The notes under the pieces: model-generated
Told to the model about the DNA's origin: nothing
The model's database searches: none
What the model saw: the letters and a program-made list of their open reading frames with translations, nothing else
Translations under genes and position numbers: made by a program
Shown: positions 18,545 to 27,166 of the stretch, piece after piece
How the letters are laid out: every line of letters begins with the position of its first letter
Position numbering within the stretch: the first letter of the stretch is position 1
Assembly: GCA_041395525.1 (NCBI GenBank)
Contig: JAWLAH010000006.1
Coordinates: 1-64,000 of the forward strand
Source: CADEED01 sp020442965
GTDB taxonomy: Bacteria; Pseudomonadota; Gammaproteobacteria; Steroidobacterales; Steroidobacteraceae
DNA: 64,000 nt
Direction: 5' to 3'

Positions 18545-19291
18545 CTAATAGGTCCCTTCGAGCGCAAACTGTCGCATACCGTCGGCATCGGCCGGCCCCA
18601 GAATTTCGAGCTGCCGTTGCAGTTGCGGCGGTGCTTGCGCACGCGCGGCGGCCGTGCCCTGAATCAGGTAGCCGGAAGGCATGGTCAGCCGAACCGTTCC
18701 CCGCACGGCCAACGGGCCGCCCAGATCAACGAGCTGTCCAGTCAGCGAGCCGTCCGCGGCGGCCGGCCCGTCAAAGGTGAGCGAGTAGCTACCGAGCGCC
18801 ATGGGTCGCGCGCCGACCTCTCGTAAATTGCGCCCCTCGACCACCCCGTGCAGCTCGATTGGCTTGCCGTCCGATAGCACCAACTTTGAGAAATCAAGAG
18901 TCATCGAACCGCGAATATTGGCCGGTACGATCGGCAGAACGGCGGCATCGAGCGGCAGGCGCGCGGTCAGCGCGCTGATCTCACTATCGCCCGACAGGCC
19001 CAGTGCCAGAACAGCGCTGACCGCAAGCTCGCCACGAGCAAGATTCACGGGTCCCACGAGCTTGCCAGTGACGACGCGCCACGGCGACAAATCCCAGGTC
19101 AGTGTCCCGATCGGCAGCGAGCCCTGTAGCGTCAATGGCGCGCACGAACCACGCCAGACGCTACCGGACAACTGCCCACAATTGACAGCGGCCGGCAGAA
19201 AGCTGCGTACCCACGCGGCCGGCAGATTGAACGCGAGCACGATCGTGAACACGACGAACGACGCCGCGATCGTGAGACCAATGCGCTTCAT
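18545..19291 (-). CDS. gspN: Type II secretion system protein N
   Basis: A 248-residue protein with one N-terminal membrane helix (residues 5-25), then a periplasmic beta-rich domain. LPIGTLTWDLSPW and GQLSGSVWRGSC are typical of GspN, a non-core inner-membrane component of the type II secretion machine. It is the last gene of the minus-strand gspG-H-I-J-K-L-M-N run, 13 bases after gspM. The order supports the call more than sequence conservation, which is low in this family. Confidence 0.8.
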   Translation of the reverse strand: MKRIGLTIAASFVVFTIVLAFNLPAAWVRSFLPAAVNCGQLSGSVWRGSCAPLTLQGSLPIGTLTWDLSPWRVVTGKLVGPVNLARGELAVSAVLALGLSGDSEISALTARLPLDAAVLPIVPANIRGSMTLDFSKLVLSDGKPIELHGVVEGRNLREVGARPMALGSYSLTFDGPAAADGSLTGQLVDLGGPLAVRGTVRLTMPSGYLIQGTAAARAQAPPQLQRQLEILGPADADGMRQFALEGTY

Positions 19292-19304
19292 GGAGCGAGA
19301 GCGG

Positions 19305-19787
19305 TCAACGTGCGCGCAATACGAGGCCGGCGTTCACGAGACCGGGCTCGCCACCACCGTCGATTTCTGCCGATTCCACGCTGACGCCGTGCTGGTCCGA
19401 CAGGCGTGCCAGCCAGCCGACCAGCAGATCGAATGAGGCTTTGTCGAGGCGCAAGCGCAGCGACTTGTCGCCGCTCGGCTGAGTGCTGGCCAACGACGAA
19501 CCAAGGCCGGACTCGCGCGCGGACCGATCGATCAGAACGACTAACGACTCCGCCGATGTGCCACCGCCGGCGAGCGGTCCGGCCGCCGCGACCTCGGGCG
19601 CCACGCTCTGAATGAATGCGAGATCGCTGCGCTTCTTGTCGACACGGGCCGATGCTTTGGCGACCGCCATGTTGAGCGGCAGCACGACAGCGAGCAGTAG
19701 CAATACGATCGCGGCAGCGGCGCCCATCGTCACCAGGAGACGCTCGCGCTCGCTCAAGCCGCCGAACCATTTCGTCAGCGCGTTCAT
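19305..19787 (-). CDS. gspM: Type II secretion system protein M
   Basis: A 160-residue bitopic protein: a short cytoplasmic start with WFGGLSERERLLV, a membrane helix at about residues 20-40, a coiled region, and a small periplasmic ferredoxin-like domain. This is the form of GspM, which binds GspL in the inner-membrane platform. Its start overlaps the end of gspL by four bases. Confidence 0.85.
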   Translation of the reverse strand: MNALTKWFGGLSERERLLVTMGAAAAIVLLLLAVVLPLNMAVAKASARVDKKRSDLAFIQSVAPEVAAAGPLAGGGTSAESLVVLIDRSARESGLGSSLASTQPSGDKSLRLRLDKASFDLLVGWLARLSDQHGVSVESAEIDGGGEPGLVNAGLVLRAR

Positions 19788-21052
19788 GAGCGGCCTCCGG
19801 CAGCCGGCGATTTCACCTCGATGCGCCCCTGATAGATCTCGCCGGCAGCCGTTCCCGATAACAGCTGCGCGCGCCAGCCGTTGGCGTTGAACTGCTGTGC
19901 AACGGCGTCAAGACTCGCCGCATCGGGCGCGGTGATGCGCAGCTCCAAGGTGCCGTCGCGGAACGTAAAGCCCTTGAGGGCCGCGGCTGGCACGCTGTTC
20001 TTGGCGTTGGCGAGCGCTCCCAGCGCGCCGAGCATGCTACCCCCGTTGACGGCGTTGCCGCGCAGCGCTAATAACCGCTGTTCGACTCTCTGGCGCGCAT
20101 TGCGCAGACTCGGATCGTCCGGCATCGCCTGTCGCATCACCTCGTTCAAGGAGCGATCGAGCGTCACTTCTGCCTTCTTGAGTCGCATCAATTCGTAGGA
20201 TTTGGCGCCGACGTGCACGGTGAAGAGTATACCGGCGAGCAGCGCCGCCCACCGCCAGGCGCGCCAGTTAGCCGATGCCTCCGATTTCGGCGCGTGCGTG
20301 CCTTGCAACAGGTTGATCGCAGCCGCGCTACCCAGTTGTTGCGCCAGCAGCGCGACCGGTCCATTGGGGAGCAACTGAACCTTGATGTTAGTGAATCGCG
20401 ATCGCAACGCGTCGAACTCGGCACGGCGAGCTTGCCAGTCCGCCGGCGCGGTGTACAGCAGCATACCCAACGGCGAGGGCTCGAGGCCCGGCAGGGTGTC
20501 GGTTCGTTGCGCCTCAGCGAGATCGAACGCGGCGCCGACGGGCTCGGACGGCACAACGAGTGGCGCGGCACCGTCAAGGCGAATCGTGATGTTAGGACCA
20601 TCGAGCACAGCGGTGACCTGGCCCGGCGTGCTGGGCACGAGACTGGCTTCTGCATACAGCGTATTCGGGGAGATTCCCGCCGCCTGCAGTTCGCTGAGCC
20701 AGCTACGCAGTGTAGCGCTGGCAACGACAGCCACGGGCGTACGCCCGGAACCTTGACGCTCGCCGACGGCGAAGTGCAAGTCTTCGATATCCTCGGCCAG
20801 CTGCTCCTCGAGGGCAAATGGCACCATTTGCAGCAGCTTTGCGCCGGTCTTCGCCGGCAGCTGCGCATCGGTCAGTAACACCTGGTCGCTCGGCACCACG
20901 ACCGCGACACGTCGCGCGGTCGCGAGCGCCGCCGCCTCCTCGAGCTTGCCGTTCTGCGGCGCGACGACGATCTGACCCGAGTCGTTGCAGACGAGCCAGG
21001 AAGACTCGCTGGGACTCGTGCCTGAGAGGCGAATCAAAAGCCAATCGGCCAT
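19784..21052 (-). CDS. gspL: Type II secretion system protein L
   Basis: A 422-residue protein. The cytoplasmic actin-like part (residues 1-240) has PFALEEQLAEDIEDLHFAVG, a strong GspL signature. One membrane helix at about residues 265-285 leads to a periplasmic ferredoxin-like domain. GspL anchors the secretion ATPase GspE to the inner membrane. It follows gspK by three bases and overlaps gspM by four. Confidence 0.9.
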   Translation of the reverse strand: MADWLLIRLSGTSPSESSWLVCNDSGQIVVAPQNGKLEEAAALATARRVAVVVPSDQVLLTDAQLPAKTGAKLLQMVPFALEEQLAEDIEDLHFAVGERQGSGRTPVAVVASATLRSWLSELQAAGISPNTLYAEASLVPSTPGQVTAVLDGPNITIRLDGAAPLVVPSEPVGAAFDLAEAQRTDTLPGLEPSPLGMLLYTAPADWQARRAEFDALRSRFTNIKVQLLPNGPVALLAQQLGSAAAINLLQGTHAPKSEASANWRAWRWAALLAGILFTVHVGAKSYELMRLKKAEVTLDRSLNEVMRQAMPDDPSLRNARQRVEQRLLALRGNAVNGGSMLGALGALANAKNSVPAAALKGFTFRDGTLELRITAPDAASLDAVAQQFNANGWRAQLLSGTAAGEIYQGRIEVKSPAAGGRS

Positions 21053-21055
21053 GGG

Positions 21056-22042
21056 TTACTCGCTGCCAAAGGTGCGTTGGAGCGTCCTGATCTGACCACT
21101 CTGCTCGCGAAACAAAACACTGTACAGAACGAACTCGGTAGTGCCAATACGCACTGTGCTCGTCAAGAGGAAATAATTCGATTTCTCGTCGATACGAGCT
21201 TCGACGCGCGCCCGGTCGTCAGGCTGCGGGGCGGCGATTCCGTCCAGGTACGACTGCCGCGTCGGGAAGCACGGTCCATCGCGATGACCGGTCGGCTCAC
21301 TCGCCTGAAACTCCTCCTGCCCATCTGCTCGCACCGCATCCAATACCACACCCCGGGCCGTACAGATATTCATCTTGCTGTCGTTAGGCAATGCTGCCAC
21401 AAACGGTGCGATTCGCTGGTAGCGCTCGGCGCCGAAGCCGGGTAGCGCCAGAAGTTCGCTCGTGCTCGTGATAAAAGTGTTAGGCGGTCGATAGGCAGGC
21501 GATTGCGTCAGATAGAGCGAGTCCTCACCGCCATCGGGCCCATAGGGCGCGATATCTGTATCGATCCAGTCAACGACCAGATCGGCCCACTTCTCCTCCA
21601 GGTCGAGCTGGCGCAACAATTGCTTGAATTCCTTGACCGATCCGGGATCCGCCACGAAGGCGTTGGCCGCCGGATCGTAGATCACGAGCGAGTTCAGATT
21701 GAAGCGACCTTGCAAGTCCTCGAGCTGGCCGGCGACCCAGATCCCCGTATCCTCGATCTCCACGGGCCCGAAGGCTTGCGCCCAGGGCTGTGTTGGCAGG
21801 GTCTCCGACGGACTGCGCTTGGCAGATGTTTCGAGAGCCAATGCAGCGAGCGATTCAGCCGCGAGCCCCGCCTGCAAGGCCTGATCGAGCGCGAAGGTGG
21901 CAGCGGCACGCCGAGCGGACATCGCCTTGTTATAGGTGATCGCCGCCGCCAAGATGGTCGCGATCGCGAACAGCACGATGGCCGTCAGCAACGCAATGCC
22001 GCGCTGCCGCGCCGGCGACGAATTCGTCGGTCGCGCGTTCAG
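21056..22042 (-). CDS. gspK: Type II secretion system minor pseudopilin K (probable CTG start)
   Basis: GspK caps the pseudopilus tip. The protein has a prepilin-like N-terminus (RQRG then IALLTAIVLFAIATILAA) and a long globular domain with NLNSLV, DWIDTD and LLALPGFG, as in the family. The first conventional start codon (TTG at 21991) would cut off the RQRG cleavage site. The frame stays open upstream to a CTG at 22042 that overlaps the gspJ stop (CTGA), giving 328 residues and a complete prepilin leader. I prefer that start, though CTG is rare. A conventional start would give 311 residues. Confidence 0.85.
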   Translation of the reverse strand: MNARPTNSSPARQRGIALLTAIVLFAIATILAAAITYNKAMSARRAAATFALDQALQAGLAAESLAALALETSAKRSPSETLPTQPWAQAFGPVEIEDTGIWVAGQLEDLQGRFNLNSLVIYDPAANAFVADPGSVKEFKQLLRQLDLEEKWADLVVDWIDTDIAPYGPDGGEDSLYLTQSPAYRPPNTFITSTSELLALPGFGAERYQRIAPFVAALPNDSKMNICTARGVVLDAVRADGQEEFQASEPTGHRDGPCFPTRQSYLDGIAAPQPDDRARVEARIDEKSNYFLLTSTVRIGTTEFVLYSVLFREQSGQIRTLQRTFGSE

Positions 22043-22680
22043 GACGGCACCTCGAAGATGCGCGACACGCGGCCCCAGTCATCCAGATCGATGGTCACTT
22101 CGATGGCGATCGGTCGCGTCCGAAGCGCGAGATCGGCGTTGGCCGGTGTAACGACTCCGACGGTATTCGTCGCGGGCCAGTCATTGCGCCACGACCGGCC
22201 GTTCGGATCCAGGAACCGGAACTGGACGCTGCGCACGCCCTCGAGCAGCAGACGCCGACGCGGCTCGGCGTTGAGCGCCGGATCGAGAGACAACCAGTAT
22301 TCGCGTACCAGTTCGCCGTTGACCAGCACATAGCGAACGCGTTGTTGCGCTGCGCGCTGTGCTCCCGCCGGGTTCGACCAGCCGCCGCGCGAGAAAATGA
22401 TCAGATAATCTCCCGTGCGGCCGCTTTGCAGCGCCGGTTGCAGATCGCCATTGCCTAACAGGTCGCGCGCCGGGCGCGCAACGACTTGTGCGAAGTCCTG
22501 CGAGAGCACACGCATCGCACGCTGCAGCGTGGACAGCCGATTCTGCGCGGCCTCTAGGCCTTCCCGATCGCGCAGCGCCTGGTCGATCCCGGCATAGCCG
22601 ATCGCAAACATGACGGCGGCGATCGCCACCGCGACGAGGATTTCGATCAGCGTGAACCCGCGTTGGCGCATGCCCGTCAT
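22039..22680 (-). CDS. gspJ: Type II secretion system minor pseudopilin J
   Basis: A 213-residue protein with a type IV prepilin leader, MRQRG followed by FTLIEILVAVAIAAVMFAIGY; cleavage is after the Gly, with Glu at mature position 5. SRGGWSNPAGAQRAAQQRVRYVL is a GspJ-typical segment. GspJ joins GspI and GspK in the tip complex of the pseudopilus. The start overlaps gspI by four bases and the stop overlaps the proposed gspK start. Confidence 0.9.
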   Translation of the reverse strand: MTGMRQRGFTLIEILVAVAIAAVMFAIGYAGIDQALRDREGLEAAQNRLSTLQRAMRVLSQDFAQVVARPARDLLGNGDLQPALQSGRTGDYLIIFSRGGWSNPAGAQRAAQQRVRYVLVNGELVREYWLSLDPALNAEPRRRLLLEGVRSVQFRFLDPNGRSWRNDWPATNTVGVVTPANADLALRTRPIAIEVTIDLDDWGRVSRIFEVPS

Positions 22681-23231
22681 GTCGTTGGCGGGACTGACCC
22701 AGGCGGTGGCGGCAAAGGCCCAGGTGTCTGGCCGCGATCACCCGGATTGTTTCCACCTGCGCTTCCAGTCGGCGCGTTGGCGGGTTGCAGGCTGCCCCAC
22801 GAGGGGCCTAGCGGCGTCGTCACGACCTGCACCGAGGTTCCCATGACTCCCGTTACGGTGGCGGTCCAACTCCCGTTCTTGTCCTGCGTGTCGCTCGACG
22901 GTCCCGTTGCCTTGATCAGCCGTGATGACACGTCGATCTTGAACATGCCCTCGAACGGCAGCGGGGTCACTGTCTGGCGCCACGCATAGCGCCGGCCGGC
23001 GTACTCGATTTCGCCCGTGGTCTCGCCACGCGCGGGCACATTGGCGCCAAGTCGCGTGTCAGTCAGTTTATTGAGCGCGACCCATTCTGCAAAAGTGCGA
23101 TCGCGTAGGTAGTCGGTATTGCTGGCCGAAGACGTAACAGCCCCTAACAACGCGCCGATGGACAGGACCACGATCGCGAGTGCGACGATCACCTCGATCA
23201 GCGTAAAGCCGCGCTGATTTGCGGCTTTCAT
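22677..23231 (-). CDS. gspI: Type II secretion system minor pseudopilin I with Pro/Gly-rich tail
   Basis: A 184-residue protein with a prepilin leader (NQRG, then FTLIEVIVALAIVVLSIGAL) and the short GspI fold (FAEWVALNKLTDTRL, GRRYAWRQTV). It starts the tip complex with J and K. The final 40 or so residues are rich in Pro, Gly and Thr; usual GspI proteins are about 120-130 residues, so this tail is an extension of unknown role. It overlaps both gspH and gspJ by four bases. Confidence 0.9.
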   Translation of the reverse strand: MKAANQRGFTLIEVIVALAIVVLSIGALLGAVTSSASNTDYLRDRTFAEWVALNKLTDTRLGANVPARGETTGEIEYAGRRYAWRQTVTPLPFEGMFKIDVSSRLIKATGPSSDTQDKNGSWTATVTGVMGTSVQVVTTPLGPSWGSLQPANAPTGSAGGNNPGDRGQTPGPLPPPPGSVPPTT

Positions 23232-23821
23232 GTGGCCGGCTTGCCCGGGTGGTCGACGCGCAGCACGCCGTTCTCGTCGCTCCAGACCTTGCCTTCGGGC
23301 CCATCGCGTTCGCGTTGCAGGTCGAATTCGAACGAACTCATGTCGCCATTGCCAAACAAAATTACCTGCGGCGCAAGGCTCTCGGCCTCTTTGTCCTTGT
23401 CCTTGGCATCGCGCCGCGTAGTGAGAATGACCCTGCGCCCCTCGACCACTAACGACGGCATCAGCCCCGCTGGCAGTTCGCGTCGGGTGAGCGCGTCGTC
23501 TTCGTCCACCTCGCGCCAGGTCTTGCCGCGGACGTCGAAAGTGACGAATTGGTAGCCGGCCGCATCGGCTCGCAAGCCATACTCGCGTGTCTGCAGTTCC
23601 GCTTGATCGCGCACGTAGTCGAGCAGGGCGTAGATGCGATCGGTCTCGCGCTCAAGTTGCCGATCGCGCTTCTCGCCAGTGAACGCGATGACTGCGCCGG
23701 CAGAAATGAGTCCGATGATCACGACGACGACCAGCACCTCGACCAGTGTAAAACCGGCGAGGCGCGACAGCTTGCGCTGCGCCTGTGAATTACTCCAGGT
23801 TCCAGTTGCCGATGTCGGCAT
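23228..23821 (-). CDS. gspH: Type II secretion system minor pseudopilin H
   Basis: A pseudopilin with FTLVEVLVVVVIIGLISAG after a Gly cleavage site. The frame is open far upstream inside gspG, but no start there gives a sensible leader. The ATG at 23821 (197 residues) lies 32 bases inside gspG; a CTG closer to the leader (SRLAG) is another possibility. An internal Lys/Asp-rich stretch (RRDAKDKDKEAES) forms an exposed loop. GspH is thought to join the tip complex to the GspG shaft. Downstream it overlaps gspI. Confidence 0.8.
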   Translation of the reverse strand: MPTSATGTWSNSQAQRKLSRLAGFTLVEVLVVVVIIGLISAGAVIAFTGEKRDRQLERETDRIYALLDYVRDQAELQTREYGLRADAAGYQFVTFDVRGKTWREVDEDDALTRRELPAGLMPSLVVEGRRVILTTRRDAKDKDKEAESLAPQVILFGNGDMSSFEFDLQRERDGPEGKVWSDENGVLRVDHPGKPAT

Positions 23822-24233
23822 TGACGCCTTCGCCGCCTTCCTGCGCATCGGCACCGAGCGAGTAGATGTCCACCTCGCCACCATGCGTACCCGGATAGAC
23901 GTAGTGATAGTCGTTACCCCATGGATCCTTGTTGACGCGCTTGAGGTAACCGCCCTCGCGCCAATTGCGAATCGTCGGATCACCGGGGTTCTTGGCCAAG
24001 GCCTCTAGTCCCTGGTCCGTGGTCGGATACTTGAAGTTATCGAGCCGGAACATCGTGAGCGCGGTTTCCATTGCCTGGATATCCTGGCGCGCCTTCGCGA
24101 CCCGCGCATCATCGACGCGGCCCATGAATTGCGGCACGATGACTGCGGCGAGCAATCCGATGATGATTACCACCACCATGATTTCGATCAGCGTGAAACC
24201 CCGACTGCGTGCACGAGCCGACATGAATCGCAT
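23790..24233 (-). CDS. gspG: Type II secretion system major pseudopilin G
   Basis: A 147-residue protein that builds the pseudopilus shaft. It has the leader ARSRG followed by FTLIEIMVVVIIIGLLAAVIVPQ, and the calcium-binding GspG end with YPTTDQGLEAL, KDPWGNDYHYVYPG and DIYSLGADAQEGG. The ATG at 24233 is chosen because it gives a short basic leader; upstream in-frame codons add non-pilin sequence. It is the first gene of the gspG-N operon and faces the rhombosortase gene across 40 bases. gspC-F are not in the window. Confidence 0.95.
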   Translation of the reverse strand: MRFMSARARSRGFTLIEIMVVVIIIGLLAAVIVPQFMGRVDDARVAKARQDIQAMETALTMFRLDNFKYPTTDQGLEALAKNPGDPTIRNWREGGYLKRVNKDPWGNDYHYVYPGTHGGEVDIYSLGADAQEGGEGVNADIGNWNLE

Positions 24234-24273
24234 AGTTACCCGATCTCCAAACAAGCTGCATGAATCATAGCAA

Positions 24274-24888
24274 ATGACCATCTCGCCACCCGTGACGGGG
24301 TTTGCAGGGACTCTAAAGTCGCTCAACGGCGACGGGCGGTACGGGCTGACCTTGCTGGCCCTGCTCGCGGTGCTCCTGATACTCACGCTGTGGGGCCCGG
24401 GCGCGCGCGCGTACCTTGGCTATGACCGCGTGGCGCTGGAGTCGTTCCAATTGCATCGGCTCTTGACGGCCCACTGGGTGCACCTCGACCTGAAACATGC
24501 CGTTCTGAATGGCCTGGGCCTGATTTTGATGTGGGCGCTGTTCGCGCGCGACTACACGCCCTGGCGGTGGGCCTTGATCTGGCTCGTCAGCTGCCTCGCG
24601 GTGAGCGCCGGGCTCTGGTGGCTCTCGCCCGAGGTCGAGTGGTACGTCGGCGCATCCGGCGCGCTGCACGGCGTACTCGCCGCGGGCACCGTCGCGCACG
24701 TTCGCAGGCGCGATTTGGACGGCTGGATCCTGGCCACCTTCGTCATTCTGAAACTGGGTTACGAGCAGTGGCAGGGTGCCTTGCCGTTCGAAGCGAGCGG
24801 CCTCACGATCAGCGCGGCGCATCTCTATGGTGCGATCGGCGGGTTCGTGGCGGCTCTGTTAGTGCGCTCGCGACCCGAGCCGCTATAA
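24274..24888 (+). CDS. rrtA: Rhombosortase (rhomboid-family C-terminal processing protease)
   Basis: A 204-residue membrane protein with about six helices. The nucleophile is probably Ser128 in GASGALHG, paired with His183 in SAAHLYGA. The short form, HWVHLDLKHAVLN early motif and neighbourhood fit rhombosortase, which cleaves proteins with a GlyGly-CTERM tail after they reach the inner membrane so that type II secretion can deliver them. Its position head-to-head with gspG supports that role. It could be an ordinary rhomboid protease. The stop codon overlaps a consensus -10 for fabD. Confidence 0.75.
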   Translation: MTISPPVTGFAGTLKSLNGDGRYGLTLLALLAVLLILTLWGPGARAYLGYDRVALESFQLHRLLTAHWVHLDLKHAVLNGLGLILMWALFARDYTPWRWALIWLVSCLAVSAGLWWLSPEVEWYVGASGALHGVLAAGTVAHVRRRDLDGWILATFVILKLGYEQWQGALPFEASGLTISAAHLYGAIGGFVAALLVRSRPEPL

Positions 24889-24889
24889 T
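24884..24889 (+). promoter_or_regulatory. Consensus -10 element just upstream of fabD
   Basis: A perfect TATAAT ends eight bases before the fabD ATG and overlaps the rrtA stop codon. Initiation at the usual distance would give an almost leaderless fabD transcript. The best -35 candidate, TTAGTG (24859-24864), is weak and 19 bases away. Confidence 0.4.
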
Positions 24890-24897
24890 GCTGTCGC

Positions 24898-25842
24898 ATG
24901 TCTGTCGCATTTGTCTTTCCGGGGCAGGGCTCCCAGGCGGTGGGTATGCTCGCCGAACTGGCCGCTGCGTATCCCATTGTCGCCGCAACGTTCGCCGAGG
25001 CGTCGGCGGTTCTCGACTACGATCTGTGGACGCTGACCCAACAGGGCCCGGCTGCTTCGCTCAATTCAACCGAGCACACACAACCCGCAATGCTCGCGGC
25101 CGGCATCGCCTGCTGGCGTATCTGGCAGCAGCGGGGCGGCGCAATGCCCGCCGTCGTCACGGGTCACAGTCTCGGTGAGTTCACTGCGCTCGCGGCCGCT
25201 CAGGCAATCGACTTTGCGGACTGTGTCAGACTCGTCGCATTCCGCGGGCGCGTCATGCAGGAAGCCGTTCCGGCCGGCAGTGGCGCAATGGCAGCCTTGT
25301 TAGGACTGGACGACGCTGACGTGATGGCGGCGTGCGCAGAAGCCACGCAGCAAGGCGGTGTCGCGGAAGCCGTCAACTTCAACTCGCCTGGACAAGTCGT
25401 CATTGCGGGTGATGCCGTTGCCATTCGGCGGGCCATCGACGCCGCAAAAGCCCGTGGTGCGAAGCGTGCCGTGCTGCTGCCGGTCAGCGTACCGTCGCAC
25501 AGCAGCCTCATGCAAAGTGCGGCAGACCGGCTCGCCCAGCAACTGGCGAGCGTCAAGCTTGCCCACCCGGCAATCGAGTTTCGCAGCGCTGTGGATGGCG
25601 AGCGGTACAGCGATCCGGCGAGCCTGCGCGAATTGTTAGGTAGACAGCTAGTCAGCCCCGTGCGCTGGGCCGAGACCGTTCGCGGGCTGATCGCGAGCGG
25701 TGTCACGCGCATCCTGGAATGCGGTCCGGGCAAGGTGCTGAGTGGTCTGAACCAGCGCATTGTCCGCGGCACGGTCACAACGTGTGGCAGTCTCGATAGT
25801 CCTGACGCATTACTTGCTGCTCTAACGACTCCAACAGACTGA
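24898..25842 (+). CDS. fabD: Malonyl-CoA:ACP transacylase
   Basis: A 314-residue enzyme that loads malonate from CoA onto acyl carrier protein for fatty-acid elongation. It begins with FVFPGQGSQAVGM, carries Ser91 in the GHSLGE nucleophile elbow, and has the conserved PVSVPSHSSLM with the catalytic His. ECGPGKVLSGLNQRI is near the end. Here the usual plsX and fabH genes upstream are absent, replaced by rhombosortase and the secretion operon. fabG follows after 10 bases. Confidence 0.95.
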   Translation: MSVAFVFPGQGSQAVGMLAELAAAYPIVAATFAEASAVLDYDLWTLTQQGPAASLNSTEHTQPAMLAAGIACWRIWQQRGGAMPAVVTGHSLGEFTALAAAQAIDFADCVRLVAFRGRVMQEAVPAGSGAMAALLGLDDADVMAACAEATQQGGVAEAVNFNSPGQVVIAGDAVAIRRAIDAAKARGAKRAVLLPVSVPSHSSLMQSAADRLAQQLASVKLAHPAIEFRSAVDGERYSDPASLRELLGRQLVSPVRWAETVRGLIASGVTRILECGPGKVLSGLNQRIVRGTVTTCGSLDSPDALLAALTTPTD

Positions 25843-25852
25843 GAGGATCACG

Positions 25853-26613
25853 ATGCTCGACAACCATATAGCGCTCGTCACCGGCGCATCGCGCGGTATT
25901 GGCCGAGCGATCGCCAGTGCGCTCGCGGCAGCGGGCGCACGCGTGATCGGCACGGCAACGACCGAGCAGGGCGCGGACGAGATCGGCGCCGCATTGAATA
26001 CCAACGTGGCCGCCGTCGGAGCAAGGAGCGGATGCCGCGGTGCGGTCCTCGACGTGACGGATCCCGCGTCGATCGCAGCACTGCTCGCTGACCTCGAGGC
26101 GCAGGATGAACTGCCGACGATCCTTGTCAACAATGCTGCCGTGACGCGTGACACCTTGTTGTTGCGCATGAAGCCCGAAGATTGGGACGCGGTGATCGCG
26201 ACCAACTTGACTGGAATCTTCCGCCTGACCAAGGCGTGTCTCAAGCGCATGTTGAAAGAACGTCGCGGGCGCATCGTGTCGGTTACCTCGATCGTCGGTG
26301 TGACCGGCAATGCCGGCCAAACCAACTATGCGGCGGCGAAGGCCGGTGTCATCGGATTCTCGAAATCACTCGCCAAGGAAGTGGCGGCGCGCGGAATCAC
26401 CGTGAACACGGTTGCACCAGGCTTCATCGATACTGACATGACGCGCGCGCTTTCGGACGAACAGCGCAAGAATTTGGCCGTCCAGATCCCGATGGCGCGC
26501 CTCGGCACGACGGACGACGTTGCCGCAAGCGTACTGTTCCTGTGCTCGCCACAGGCCGGTTACATCATATCACTGGCGACACCGTATCAACTGGCGGCAT
26601 GTATATGCCCTGA
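25853..26613 (+). pseudogene. fabG: 3-oxoacyl-ACP reductase, frameshift near the C-terminus
   Basis: An SDR-family reductase for the first reductive step of fatty-acid elongation. VTGASRGIGRAIA is the NADPH site, NNAAVTRD follows, and Ser-Tyr-Lys lie in VTSIVGVTGN and NYAAAKAG. The protein reads normally to CSPQAGYI (about 26565), where the frame breaks; after a shift it resumes TGDTVSTGGMYMP and stops at 26611-26613. Five bases look extra (or one is missing). Read without correction, the frame runs to 26665 with unrelated residues. This is the first of several indels that run through acpP and fabF. Confidence 0.8.
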
Positions 26614-26802
26614 GGGACGACCCCTGATGCGCGTGTCGTTTCATGAATGGGCCCTAAACCGATGAAATTGGTCGTGCAAAATATCGCGATCGCCAACGTA
26701 GCCGTTCGCGCGGGCTTACTCTACAATATTCGCCGCGTACAGCCGCCGACCAAGTAAAGGGTGGTTCGCACGTGCATCCCGTCACCTGAGGACAGATAAC
26801 AA

Positions 26803-27043
26803 ATGAGTACTGTGGAACAGCAGGTCAAAGCGATCGTTGCCGAGCAGCTGGGCGTCAAAGCCGAGCAGGTCGCCAGTGTGGGCTTGCTCGCGATGATCTT
26901 GGCGCTGACTCGCTCTCCGATACCGTCGAGCTCGTGATGGCACTCGAAGAAGAATTTGAGATCGAGATCCCGACGAGGACGCCGAGAAGATCACGACAGT
27001 GCAACAGGCGATCACGTACATCTCTGATCGACGCAAGTCCTGA
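26803..27043 (+). pseudogene. acpP: Acyl carrier protein, two frameshifts
   Basis: The start MSTVEQQVKAIVAEQLGVK is a standard acyl carrier protein. The frame is lost between about 26871 and 26894 (one base missing), resumes as DLGADSLSDTVELVMALEEEFEIEIP, slips again near 26971 (one base missing from a likely GG), and ends DEDAEKITTVQQAITYISDRR. The serine that takes phosphopantetheine (DSL) is present, but one extra codon (Ser) follows it where the family has DSLDTVEL. The protein is normally essential, so sequence error is likely. Confidence 0.8.
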
Positions 27044-27166
27044 CGCCGGCAGGCGCCCACATGCGCCCGCAGCCGCGGCGACCGTGGCAATTGTGAACGC
27101 TGACAGCGCCACCCGTTCGCGCGTGCTGAGCGTTCCATCCTTGCGACTCCTTGTTGGGGGTACCTC

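Noticed and set aside
26662..26757. 31-codon open frame with ATG between fabG and acpP
   Set aside because: No ribosome-binding site or recognisable motif, and it lies in the indel-rich patch; probably untranslated leader of acpP.
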